Below the pieces are notes generated by a model. That model was not told the DNA's origin, made no database searches, and saw only the letters and a program-made list of their open reading frames with translations. From the NCBI GenBank assembly GCA_012103035.1, contig JAAVLL010000001.1, forward strand, positions 1,896,501-1,960,500: a stretch of DNA of 64,000 nucleotides, read 5' to 3'. This DNA comes from Brucella oryzae. GTDB lineage: Bacteria; Pseudomonadota; Alphaproteobacteria; Rhizobiales; Rhizobiaceae. The stretch's first letter is position 1. Every line of letters begins with the position of its first letter. The position numbers and the translations under genes are program-made. Of this stretch, positions 54,709-64,000 are shown one piece after another.

Positions 54709-56101
54709 ATGGCCAAGGCGCGCATTCAATTCATTTGCCAGAATTGCGGCGCGGTCCATTCGCGCTGGGCGGGCAAGTGTGATTCCTGCGGCGAGTGGAA
54801 CACGCTTGTCGAGGAAGGCACCAATAGCGGCATCGGGTCCGGTCCCGGCGCCATGTTGTCCAAGCGTAAGGGTCGCGCTGTGGCGCTGACCTCCCTGTCC
54901 GGCGATATAGAAGATGCACCGCGCATCATTTCCGGTATCAGTGAGCTTGACCGCGTAACCGGCGGCGGTTTCGTACGCGGTTCGGCGCTGTTGATCGGCG
55001 GGGATCCCGGCATCGGCAAATCCACGCTTCTGACACAGGCGGCGGCAGCCTCGCCAACCGCGGCCACCGCATCGTTTATGTTTCAGGCGAAGAAGCCGTC
55101 GCCCAGATTCGCCTGCGCGCGCAGCGTCTGGGCGTTGCCTCGTCGGCGGTGGAGCTTGCCGCTGAAACCAACGTCGAAGACATCGTTGCCACCATTTCGG
55201 ACGGCAAACGCCCCGATCTGGTGATTATCGATTCGATACAGACGCTTTGGACCGACATGGCGGATTCTGCGCCGGGCACGGTCACACAGGTCCGCTCGTC
55301 AGCGCAGGCGATGATCCGCTATGCCAAGCAGACAGGCGCTGCGGTGGTGCTCGTCGGCCATGTCACCAAGGATGGCCAGATTGCCGGTCCGCGCGTGGTC
55401 GAACACATGGTTGACGGCGTTCTCTATTTCGAAGGCGAAGGCGGGCATCATTACCGCATCCTGCGCACAGTGAAGAATCGTTTCGGTCCCACCGATGAGA
55501 TCGGCGTTTTTGAGATGTCCGATGGGGACTGCGCGAAGTTTCCAACCCGTCAGAGCTTTTCCTTGGTGAGCGGAATGCCAAGGCTCCAGGTGCCGCAGTC
55601 TTCGCTGGCATGGAAGGCACGCGTCCTGTGCTGGTAGAGATACAGGCACTTGTCGCGCCCTCCTCGCTCGGCACTCCGCGTCGCGCGGTCGTTGGCTGGG
55701 ACGGCGGACGGCTTGCCATGATCCTCGCCGTGCTGGAATCGCATTGCGGCGTCCGCTTCGGCCAACACGACGTCTATCTGAATGTCGCCGGCGGCTACCG
55801 TATCAGTGAGCCCGCTGCCGATATAGCTGTGGCTGCTGCACTGGTTTCGTCCATGGCCGGTATTGCCCTTCCGCCAGATTGCGTTTATTTCGGCGAAATC
55901 AGCCTTTCCGGTGCTGTTCGCGCAGTAACGCATGCAGTACAGAGGCTTAAGGAAGCTGAGAAGCTCGGTTTCCGGCAGGCAGAGGTGCCCGGCGGCAGCG
56001 GCGAACTTTGGAAAGATCGCAACTTCCGTCTCATGGAAACTTCGGCCCTGCCTGACCTCGTAGCGCGCATTGCGGCTTCAGGCTCCGGAAAGAAGCAATA
56101 A
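54709..56101 (+). CDS. radA: DNA repair protein RadA (two frameshifts)
   Basis: RecA-like ATPase promoting branch migration in recombination. Zinc finger CQNCGAVHSRWAGKCDSC at the start, Walker A GGDPGIGKSTLLTQ, the RadA motif KNRFGPTDEIGVFEM and a C-terminal Lon-like domain (GGYRISEPAADIAVAAAL). Breaks near 55048 and 55527 (five G read as four); restored length 464 residues. Between dnaB and cvpA on the same strand. Confidence 0.96.
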
Positions 56102-56213
56102 ATCTGGTGATTTGCCATTGGAAGAATCTGTCAACTTTCCGGTGATAAGCTCCAGCATCTTTGACTGCCCTGCGTATTGAAATGATTGCGCATAATAATT
56201 GAGGACAGGCAGA

Positions 56214-56788
56214 ATGCCGATAACCATGCTTGATGGAATTCTACTCGGGATAACGCTGGTTTCAGCCGTTCTGGCGATGGTACGCGGTTTTTCCGCGAGG
56301 TGCTGTCGCTGGTATCGTGGGCGGCAGCGGCGGCTGCGGCCTATCTCTTCTACCAGCCGGTTCTGCCTTTCGTGCAGCCCTATATCAACAACGAAACCAT
56401 CGCGAAGATTGCCGCCGCTGGCGCGGTCTTCCTGGTCGTGCTGATTGTCGTTTCGCTGATTACCATGAAGATCGCCGATTTCATCATCGATAGCCGTATC
56501 GGCGCGCTGGACCGTACACTCGGCTTTCTGTTCGGCGGCGTGCGCGGCGTGCTTCTCGTCGTGGTCGCCATGCTGTTCTTCAACTGGCTCGTGCCGACCA
56601 ACCAGCCAGCCTGGGTAACGAATGCAAAATCGAAGCCGATGCTCGATTCGTTTGGCCAGCAGTTGATCGACCTTCTGCCGGCAAATCCCGACCAGATGAT
56701 CGACAAGTTCAAGCCGCAGCATAATGCTCCGGCTTCCGGCGAACAGGAAGAAGCGCCGGTTCCGGACGATACGCCTGCGCAGCAATAA
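56214..56788 (+). CDS. cvpA: CvpA family membrane protein (one frameshift)
   Basis: About four membrane helices, LDGILLGITLVSAVLAMVRGF at the start, then FREVLSLVSWAAAAAAAYLF, and an acidic Pro-rich tail. One base is missing near 56292 (RGFFREV restored); 191 residues. First named for colicin V production in E. coli, where it also precedes purF; its role in the envelope is unclear. Confidence 0.92.
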
Positions 56789-56807
56789 GCCGTTTTCGAC
56801 GATCGGG

Positions 56808-56834
56808 AAGCCGTCAGCCTCGCTGGCGGCTTTT
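56808..56834 (+). terminator. Intrinsic terminator after cvpA
   Basis: AAGCCGTCAGC and GCTGGCGGC pair (one G-T) around a 3-base loop, followed by TTTT. Confidence 0.8.
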
Positions 56835-57056
56835 CCAATTCCGGAAGCCGATAGCCAAATTGACGCCCCGACATTGTCATTTCGTTTTCGCGATCATATT
56901 TCAGACGGGAATTTGCGGGATTATTCGCGGACATCGTGCGATACTCATATTCATGAGACTATATCGACGCAGCGGTGAACTCTTGGCTTTTAACAAAAGC
57001 CATCTTGTGATAGAGAGGCGCTTTAGTTGCCTCTGCAATCGAAAGGCCTTGCGGCA

Positions 57057-58545
57057 ATGACCAGCCATTCTTCTGAAAATGCTTCCTTCATGCTGGATGA
57101 AGACACCCTGCATGAAGAGTGCGGCGTATTTGGCATACTTGGCCATGAAGACGCAGCCGCGTTGACCGCGTTGGGCCTGCATGCCCTCCAGCATCGCGGG
57201 CAGGAAGCCGCTGGCATCGTTTCCTACCATAATCGCCGTTTCCATTCCGAACGCCATATGGGCCTCGTGGGCGATCATTTCACCGATGCGGCGACGCTGA
57301 ACCGCCTGCCGGGCGACCGCGCCATCGGTCATGTGCGCTACTCCACCACCGGCGAGACAATCCTGCGCAATGTGCAGCCCTTGTTCGCGGAACTGGAAGT
57401 CGGCGGCATTGCCATTGCCCATAACGGCAACTTCACCAACGGCATCACACTGCGCAAGCAGCTGATTGCTTCGGGCGCGATCTTTCAGGCGACCTCCGAT
57501 ACGGAAGTCGTGCTGCACATGATCGCCCGTTCGCGCCACTCCTCCTCTTCCGACCGTTTCGTCGATGCCATTCGTCAGGTCGAAGGCGGTTACGCCATGC
57601 TGGCGCTGACCCGCACCAAGCTGATCGCCGCACGTGATCCTATCGGCATCCGTCCGCTCGTCATGGGCGAGCTCGACGGCAAGCCCATCTTCTGCTCAGA
57701 GACCTGCGCTCTCGACATCATCGGCGCGAAATATATTCGCGACGTCGAAAATGGCGAAGTCATCATCTGCGAGATACAGAAGGACGGCTCCATCACCACC
57801 GAATCCATCAAGGCTGAAAATCCGCAGCCGGAACGGCTTTGCCTGTTCGAATATGTCTATTTTGCCCGTCCTGACTCCGTCGTCGGCGGTCGCAGCGTCT
57901 ATGTCGCGCGCAAAAATATGGGCGTGGAGCTTGCCAAGGAAGCCGGCATTGAAGCCGATGTGGTCGTGCCGGTGCCCGATGGCGGCACGCCTGCTGCCCT
58001 TGGCTTCGCGCAGGCAAGCGGCATTCCGTTCGAATATGGCATTATCCGCAACCATTATGTGGGCCGCACCTTCATCGAACCGACGCAGCAGATTCGCGCG
58101 CTCGGCGTCAAGCTGAAGCATTCGGCCAATCGCGCGATGATCGAAGGCAAGCGTGTCGTGCTGGTGGATGATTCCATCGTGCGGGGCACAACCTCCGTCA
58201 AGATCGTTCAGATGATCCGCGATGCAGGCGCAAAGGAAGTGCATATCCGCGTGGCAAGTCCAATGATCTACCACCCGGATTTCTACGGTATCGACACCCC
58301 CATGCCGATAAGCTGCTGGCCAACCAGCACGAAAACCTGGAATCCATGTGCCGTTACATTGGCGCAGATTCCTGGCGTTTCTTTCCATCGACGGGCTCTA
58401 CACGGCCGTTGGCGGAAAGCCACGTGATCCGAAAGCGCCAGCTTTCACCGATCACTATTTCACGGGCGAATATCCAACCCGCCTCCTCGATCAGGAAGGC
58501 GAGAGCAACGTGCACACGCTGTCGCTGCTCGCCAGCAACGGCTGA
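57057..58545 (+). CDS. purF: Amidophosphoribosyltransferase (two frameshifts)
   Basis: First step of purine synthesis: PRPP plus glutamine gives phosphoribosylamine. After a short propeptide the catalytic Cys is in EECGVFGILGHEDAA; GHVRYSTTG and HNGNFTN are from the glutaminase domain; the PRPP loop is VVLVDDSIVRGTTS. Bases are missing near 58301 and 58372; restored length 496 residues ending LLASNG. The ATG at 57057 is preferred to an in-frame one 30 bases earlier. No purine riboswitch is apparent. A terminator hairpin follows. Confidence 0.97.
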
Positions 58546-58564
58546 TCGCCCAATTCTTCACGCA

Positions 58565-58583
58565 GGCGGCCCAAAAGGCCGCC
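58565..58583 (+). terminator. Intrinsic terminator after purF
   Basis: GGCGGCC (58565-58571) and GGCCGCC (58577-58583) around CAAAA, followed by CGTTTCTTGT. Confidence 0.8.
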
Positions 58584-58617
58584 CGTTTCTTGTGTTTGCA
58601 CGAAATATGGGGACTAG

Positions 58618-59352
58618 ATGAGCATCGACCTTACGGGCCGCATCGCACTGGTAACAGGCGCATCGCGCGGTATTGGCTATTTTCTTTCACTTGAACTGGC
58701 AAAACGCGGCGCACGCGTGATTGCGGTTGCTCGTACCGTCGGCGGGCTTGAAGAACTGGACGATGACATCCGCAAACTTGGAGGCAGCGCCACGCTGGTG
58801 CCTCTCGATATCACCGACATGGAGGCGATTGATCGCCTCGGAGGCTCCATTCATGAGCGCTGGGGCAAACTCGATATCATGGTCGCGAATGCGGGTGTCC
58901 TCGGCACAATCTCACCAATCGGCCATGTCGAGGCTAAGACCTTCGAAAAGTCATGAACGTCAACGTTACCAGCGTCTGGCGCCTTATCCGGTCTACCGAT
59001 CCGCTGCTGCGCGCTTCCGACGCTGGACGCGCCATTCTTCTCTCGTCAGGTGTGGCGCATAGCTGCCGCGCCTTCTGGGGCCTTATGCTGCCTCGAAAGC
59101 TGCCGTCGAAGTCATGGCGCGCGGGCTGAAGAAACGAAGCAAATGAAGCTCAAGATCAACTCGGTCAACCCAGGCGCGACCCGCACCGCAATGCGCGCGC
59201 AGGCGATGCCGGGTGAAGATCCGGAGACATTGCCAACACCGCAGTCCGTCGCGGAAAAGATCGTCAAGCTAGCCGACCCAAAACTTGAAGTTAGTGGCAA
59301 GCTTTTTGACGTCCGACAGGATCGCTTCCTAGACTATCATCTGCCGAGCTGA
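58618..59352 (+). CDS. Short-chain dehydrogenase/reductase (frameshifts)
   Basis: NAD(P)-dependent oxidoreductase of unknown substrate. Rossmann motif LVTGASRGIGYFLSLELA, NAG in MVANAGVLG, catalytic Ser in ILLSSGVAH and YAASK (restored). Breaks near 58952, 59055 and 59080 need about three bases; 245 residues. The C-terminal part reads INSVNPGATRTAMRAQAMPGE, typical of the YciK-like group. It stands 73 bases after purF, behind a terminator. Confidence 0.86.
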
Positions 59353-59362
59353 TTTGTTTCTT

Positions 59363-59398
59363 CCGGCCTTGCCTATATGCAGGGCCGGTTGTATTTGT
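59363..59398 (+). terminator. Intrinsic terminator after the SDR gene
   Basis: CCGGCC (59363-59368) pairs with GGCCGG (59383-59388), followed by TTGTATTTG. Confidence 0.7.
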
Positions 59399-59521
59399 TT
59401 ATTTATTGTTGTTTCCCGCCTAGCCACCTGCGGCTCTTTTCAGCGGGCACTTCTCCCACTCTCAGATCCCTTCGTCGCGCGCCGACCGTTTTGGCGTGCT
59501 CTTTTTGCTATTGGAGGACGT

Positions 59522-60077
59522 ATGACCAAAGATCACCAACGTTTCATCATTATCAGCGGCGGGCCAGGATCAGGCAAAAGCACACTGATCGATGCGCTTG
59601 AAAAGATGGCTTTCCCCGCACGGTAGAAGCTGGACGCGCCATCATTCAGGATCAGGTCTCTATTGGCGGCAATGCTCTGCCCTGGAGTGATCGCGCGCTT
59701 TTGCGGAGTTGATGCTTTGCTGGGAAATGCGCTCTCACGAGATGGCGAAACAACAGCGCGGTACAGTCTTCTTCGACCGAGGCGTTCCCGATGTAATCGG
59801 CTATCTGACGCTGTGTAACCTGCCCGTTCCCCGACATATGGAAGAGGCCGCACGGCAGTTTCGGTATAACAGAACAGTTTTCCTGACGCCGCCATGGGCT
59901 GAAATCTTCGGTCAGGATGCCGAGCGCAAGCAGGATTTCGAAGAAGCCGTGCGCACCTTCGATGCGATGGACAAAACCTACAGGCGGCTCGGATATGAAA
60001 TCGCGCTCCTGCCGAAATCATCGGTCGAGGAGCGCGTCGGTTTCATCAAGCAGGAATTGCCTTCAGTTTTCCTCTGA
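59522..60077 (+). CDS. AAA_28-type P-loop NTPase/kinase-like protein (two frameshifts)
   Basis: Walker A in FIIISGGPGSGKSTLIDAL at residues 7-25 and a Walker B-like VFFDRGVPDVIGYL. The rest (WEMRSHEMAKQQRG, FLTPPWAEIFGQDAERKQDF, YEIALLPKSSVEERV) fits small predicted ATPases of the AAA_28 group, perhaps nucleoside or metabolite kinases. Breaks near 59615 and 59701; restored length 185 residues. GGAGG precedes the ATG. Its stop lies 15 bases past the convergent pssA stop, so the two genes overlap at their ends. Confidence 0.82.
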
Positions 60078-60914
60078 CGGCTTGTCCTCTTCGGAGTTGG
60101 TTTCTTCCTCAGCCCTTCGGTCAGCGGCTTCGCGCCTGTTCCAGGCCACCAGGCTAAAAGGAAGAAATGCAAGATAGGCAAGCGCCGTGAGGCTCAGAGT
60201 TTGCCAAGTGAAGCTCATCAGGAACGCGACGTAAACGACCACAAACAGGATAAGCGGCATGACAATATCGCGCCGGACAAGGCTTCCGGCGGATTTGCCA
60301 TTATAGACCGGCAGGCGGCTTACCAGCAGAAACGCGATTGCCACGGTATAGATCGCCACACCGAAAGCGAGCGCCCGTGTTGGAGTCAAACCGAGAAAAC
60401 CGAGATAGACCGGCAGCAGGACGAGCATGGCGCCCGCCGGCGCAGGAACGCCGATGAAATAGTTGCTTTGCCAAGCCGGACGGTTCGGGTCTTCCAGCAT
60501 GACATTGAAACGCGCCAACCGCAGGCGGCAGGCAATGGCGTAGAGGAGTGCCGCGATCCAGCCGAACGAGCGTGCTTGATCCAGCATGAAGGCATAGAGC
60601 ACCAAAGCAGGCGCCACGCCGAAATTGACGATATCGGCGAGTGAATCCATCTGGGCGCCGAACTTCGACGATCCCTTCATCATGCGCGCGACACGCCCAT
60701 CGATCCCGTCGAGGAAGGCAGCGACAAGAACCATAACAACGGCGAGCTCGAAGCGGTTCTCGAAGGCCAGACGGATGCCCGTAAGACCAGCACAGATGGC
60801 AAGAACAGTTATGACATTGGGAATGACAATACGCAGCGGTATCTGCGACAGCTTCGGGCCGCGCGATGAATCCACGCGGCCATTGGGCTCAAAAGGCGGA
60901 AAAGGTGTTTCCAT
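60063..60914 (-). CDS. pssA: Phosphatidylserine synthase
   Basis: Intact, 283 residues from ATG 60914 (METPFPPFEPNG), four bases after the psd stop. CDP-alcohol phosphotransferase: the motif DGRVARMMKGSSKFGAQMD plus SLAD gives the D-G-x2-A-R-x8-G-x3-D-x3-D pattern. Seven to eight membrane helices. Makes phosphatidylserine from CDP-diacylglycerol and serine, which the psd product turns into phosphatidylethanolamine. Confidence 0.96.
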   Translation of the reverse strand: METPFPPFEPNGRVDSSRGPKLSQIPLRIVIPNVITVLAICAGLTGIRLAFENRFELAVVMVLVAAFLDGIDGRVARMMKGSSKFGAQMDSLADIVNFGVAPALVLYAFMLDQARSFGWIAALLYAIACRLRLARFNVMLEDPNRPAWQSNYFIGVPAPAGAMLVLLPVYLGFLGLTPTRALAFGVAIYTVAIAFLLVSRLPVYNGKSAGSLVRRDIVMPLILFVVVYVAFLMSFTWQTLSLTALAYLAFLPFSLVAWNRREAADRRAEEETNSEEDKPSEEN

Positions 60915-60918
60915 CGGC

Positions 60919-61616
60919 TCAGCCGATCCGCACCACAGGCTCGCCGCGTACGCTGCCGTAATCGGCCAGCACGGTTTCACCGGCGACTGCCGTTTGGCCG
61001 ATAGCGACACGAACAGTCGCATCTGCCGGAAGATAAACATCGACCCGTGATCCGAAGCGGATCAGGCCGAACCGCTCGCCCACGGACAAATCATCGTCTT
61101 CGTTAGACCAGCAAACAATGCGCCGCGCAACCAGACCGGCAATCTGGACAACGCCGATCTTGCCGTGCGGACTTTCGATCAAAAGGCTGTTACGTTCGTT
61201 TTCCGTGCTGGCCTTGTCCAGTTCCGCATTGAGGAACTTGCCCGGACGATGCGCGACTTTCTCAATCTTGCCACGCACGGGAGAACGGTTGATGTGAACC
61301 GAGAACACATTCATGAAAACCGATACGCGCATGCGCGGCTCGACACCGAGATCCAGCTCGGCGGGCGGCACAGCCAGACCGACGAAAGAAACCTTGCCAT
61401 CAGCGGGGCTGATAACGAGATCGTCATCCATTGGCGTCACGCGTTCCGGATCGCGATAGAAATAGATGCACCAGACCGTCAGTACCATGCCGATCCAGAA
61501 CAACGGGTCCCAAAGCCAGCCCAGAATAAGCGAAACCACGAAAAGCCCGCTATAAACGGATAGCCTTCCCGATGGATCGGCACGAAAGTATTGCGGATGG
61601 TGTCAGTAAGGCTCAT
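60919..61616 (-). CDS. psd: Phosphatidylserine decarboxylase proenzyme, short type (one frameshift)
   Basis: Makes phosphatidylethanolamine. It cleaves itself at a Gly-Ser pair, here [10 protein letters not shown] near the C-terminus, where the Ser becomes the pyruvoyl group. [11 protein letters not shown] and [17 protein letters not shown] are conserved. One T is missing near 61537 (TTTTT read as TTTT); from ATG 61616 ([18 protein letters not shown]) the protein is 232 residues, the size of the short Psd class. Directly upstream of pssA. Confidence 0.95.
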
Positions 61617-61743
61617 CGCTCTTCCTTTGAGTTTGGCCGTTATTTACATCATCCTGTCCAGAATCGAAATCCATTTCGCAAATTATTCACGGCTGTTAGA
61701 GCACGTGATCGCGCCCTAACATAACCAACCACCGACAAACGGT

Positions 61744-63629
61744 TTATTCCGCAGCCGGAACACCGCGTTTGACGATGCCCAATTCGTCGTTTTCCCGGAC
61801 CTGACGCAGACGCTCTTCCGCCTCGTCCGCCTCGCGCTGGCGAGCCCACATGGATGCATAAAGCCCCTTATGCTTAAGAAGCATGCGATGCGTGCCGCGC
61901 TCAGCAATCAGTCCGTCTTTCAAGACGATAATCTCATCCGCACCGATCACGGTCGACAGGCGGTGCGCGATGACAAGCGTGGTGCGCCCACGGCTGACGA
62001 TGTCGAGCGCAGACTGGATTTCCTGTTCAGTTGCCGTATCGAGCGCTGAGGTCGCCTCATCGAGGATCAGGATTGGGGGCGCCTTCAGGATTGTCCGGGC
62101 GATGGCGACGCGCTGCTTCTCACCGCCTGAAAGCTTGAGACCCCGTTCGCCGACCATGGATTGATAGCCTTCCGGCAGATGCTTGATGAAGCCGGAAATC
62201 TGTGCCAGTTCCGCCGCCTTTTCCACTTCTTCGGTCGTGGCATCGGGACGGCCATAACGAATGTTATAAGCTATCGTATCGTTGAACAGAACAGTGTCCT
62301 GCGGCACCATGCCAATGACCTTCCGCAGGCTTTCCTGCGTAACGTCGCGGACGTCCTGCCCGTCGATGGAAACCGATCCGGACTGGACATCATAGAAGCG
62401 GAACAGGAGGCGCGAGATCGTGGATTTACCCGCGCCCGAAGGTCCGACTATCGCGACTGTCTTTCCTGCCGGAACTTCAAAACTGATGCCCTTGAGGATC
62501 GGGCGGTTCGCATCATAAGCGAAATGCACATCATCAAAACGGATCGCACCGTGATCGATTTTCAATGCTGGTGCATTGGGCTTGTCGACGACTTCCTGCT
62601 TCACATCGAGGAGATCGAACATCTGCTCAATATCGGTCAAACCCTGACGGATCTCGCGATAGATGAAACCGATGAAATTGAGCGGAATGGAAAGCTGCAT
62701 CAGCATGGCATTGATGAAAACGAAATCGCCAATGGACTGCGTCCCGGCCCGAACTTCCAGCGCCGACATGACCATAACCACCGCCATGCCGACGCCAAAG
62801 ATGACGGCCTGACCGAAGTTCAGCCAGCCAAGCGATGTCCAGGTCTGGGTTGCCGCCTTTTCATAGCGTGCCATCGACGCATCGAAGCGCTTGGCTTCCA
62901 TATTCTCGTTGCCGAAATATTTGACCGTTTCGAAGTTGAGCAGTGAGTCGATCGCCTTGGTGTTGGCGTCTGTATCGGAATCATTCATCTCGCGGCGAAT
63001 ATTGATGCGCCAGTCGCTGGCCCTGATCGTAAACCAGGTATAGAGCCAGACCGTCGCCGCGACCACGAGCAGATAGGAAATGCCGTAAGCAAAGGCGAAA
63101 ATCACCGCCGTCAGCGCAAATTCCAGAATGGTTGGCAGCGTGTTGAGGATCGTGAAACGGACAATCGTTTCGATGCCCTTGGTGCCGCGTTCGATAACCC
63201 GCGAAAGCCCGCCCGTACGCCGTTCAAGATGGAACCTGAGCGACAGCTGGTGCATGTGCACGAAAGTCTTGTAGGCCAGCTGACGCACCGCATACTGACC
63301 GACACTCGCAAACAATGCATCGCGAAGCTGATTAAGACCAGCCTGCACGATCTTGGCGCCGTTATAGGCCAGAACCAGCATCACCGCACCGACCAGAAAC
63401 AGCGGAATATAATCCGGCGGGTTCAGTTGACCGGTCAAGGCATTCGTCACCCATTTGAAGAAATAGGGTACGAGGATGAGCACGATCTTGGAAATCACCA
63501 GATAGAACGTGGCCCAGACGACGCGCATACGCAGATCGGGCCTGTCGGACGGCCACATATAGGGCCAGAGATTTCGCAGCGTCTTGAACGTCTCGCCAGA
63601 GTCGGCGGAAACCGTTTTGGGGAACTCAT
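61744..63629 (-). CDS. Atm1/ABCB7-type ABC exporter (one frameshift at the start)
   Basis: Half-transporter with six membrane helices and a C-terminal ATPase. Walker [16 protein letters not shown], signature LKLSGGEKQRVAIAR, Walker B PILILDEATSALD, H-loop VIAHRLSTV. The membrane part (WKTF-type YKTFVHMHQLSLRFHLERRTG, DSLLNFETVKYFGNE) matches the Atm1/HMT1 group, which exports glutathione-linked sulfur or metals. One A is missing near 63617; with it the protein starts MSSPKTVSADSGETF at 63629 and has 628 residues. It lies downstream of an ArsR-type regulator gene on the same strand. Confidence 0.9.
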
Positions 63630-63689
63630 AGTGTGTTCTTTCAAGTCGGTGGACTCAAGCGATTTCGCACGAGATGAAACTCCGTCATC

Positions 63690-63757
63690 GCTCTGTCTTT
63701 TGCTTTTACGCGCATCTCATCCCGAAAAACGGTTCCCGCTTTTCGGGATGCGCTCTA
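63690..63757. repeat. Dispersed palindromic element, copy E
   Basis: Arms GCGCATC (63710-63716) and GATGCGC (63747-63753) enclose CCCGAAAA and TTTTCGGG around ACGGTTCCCGC; a T-rich spacer lies on the left as in copy A. The end GCTCTAG supplies the stop codon of the ArsR gene (63755-63757). Confidence 0.85.
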
Positions 63758-64000
63758 GCCGCAGCATCTGCTCTGGAAGGAAGCAAAATGCGCGCGGACA
63801 GCATTTAATTGCTGCCAGTTGACGCTGTAACGCGACGACTGGCGCTCAGGCCGATAATCGATAAGGCCGGCCTGCACGAGAACCGAGGTGTTGGGAAACA
63901 GTCGATTGGGCGAGATCGAGCCTGCCGACAATATCCTTGCAGCAGCAGGCGTCCTCCATTATCAACTGGCGGATAATTCGAATGCGGACAGGATGGCCCA
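63755..64000 (-). CDS. ArsR/SmtB family regulator, 3' part (runs off the window; one frameshift)
   Basis: About 82 residues of a winged-helix metal- or stress-sensing repressor, entering from the right edge: GHPVRIRIIRQLIM, then ACCCKDIVGRLDLAQSTVSQHL (recognition helix) and VLVQAGLIDYRPERQSSRYSV. The Cys triplet before the recognition helix is common in one rhizobial branch and may bind a metal or sense redox. One base is missing near 63889. The stop lies in the palindromic repeat. It may control the ABC exporter 125 bases downstream. Confidence 0.82.

Overview
The window is a stretch of core chromosome from an alphaproteobacterium of the Brucellaceae. An Ochrobactrum-type Brucella (B. anthropi/intermedia-like) is my best guess. 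Three things point there: the protein sequences and gene order (ppdK, smc, dciA, mutY, ccrM; thrC with an M16 protease; the cox cluster ending in ispH-thrB-rnhA; fabD-fabG-acpP-fabF-mltG-yicC-gmk; rpsF-rpsR-DUF2232-rplI; pssA-psd), the GANTC methyltransferase CcrM, and dispersed palindromes plus octamer repeats of the type known from Brucella. This rests on recognition, not on a database search. I see no rRNA, tRNA, CRISPR array, prophage or insertion sequence.

Layout. 1-8.1 kb, mostly minus strand: 5' part of ppdK, a VOC protein, a CDF metal exporter, smc, a DsbA-like oxidoreductase and dciA (DUF721). 8.1-11.1 kb, minus: three envelope-polysaccharide genes (UDP-glucuronate epimerase type, O-antigen ligase type, GT25 glycosyltransferase) between dciA and mutY. 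11.3-17.5 kb: mutY, two HAD phosphatases, ccrM and a ClC channel with CBS domains. 17.5-26.6 kb: two c-di-GMP phosphodiesterase-type proteins around a lipoprotein, thrC, an M16 protease and a GNAT. 26.7-29 kb: YqgE, a secreted DsbD-N-like protein and a peroxiredoxin. 29-38.6 kb, minus: the cytochrome c oxidase cluster (cox2, cox1, ctaB, CoxF-like, ctaG, cox3, DUF983, SURF1) followed by ispH, thrB and rnhA. 39-41.7 kb: an IalB-like protein, tldD, a 48-residue membrane protein and a barstar-like protein. 41.7-48.6 kb, minus: gmk, yicC, mltG and fatty-acid synthesis genes. 49-60 kb, plus: ribosomal proteins S6, S18 and L9, cfa, dnaB, radA, cvpA, purF, an SDR and a P-loop NTPase. 60-64 kb, minus: pssA, psd, an Atm1-type ABC exporter and the 3' part of an ArsR regulator.

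The genes group into a few jobs: chromosome replication, maintenance and cell-cycle methylation (smc, dciA, dnaB, radA, mutY, ccrM); aerobic respiration (the whole cox assembly set); lipid and envelope synthesis (fab genes, pssA/psd, cfa, mltG, polysaccharide genes); threonine synthesis (thrB, thrC); and c-di-GMP turnover.

The dominant oddity is that about 39 genes, including essential ones (rpsF, rplI, dnaB, cox1, smc, fabF), are interrupted by frameshifts. In every case I worked out, putting back one or two missing bases, usually in a homopolymer, restores the reading frame and an expected protein length. About 80 bases are missing by my count and I found no case that clearly needs a base removed. 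I read this as sequencing or assembly error and annotate these genes as CDS across the breaks. The most interesting biology is a family of short palindromes that supply the stop codons of neighbouring genes, a purine/pyrimidine octamer repeat locus, and the polysaccharide cassette translationally coupled to dciA.
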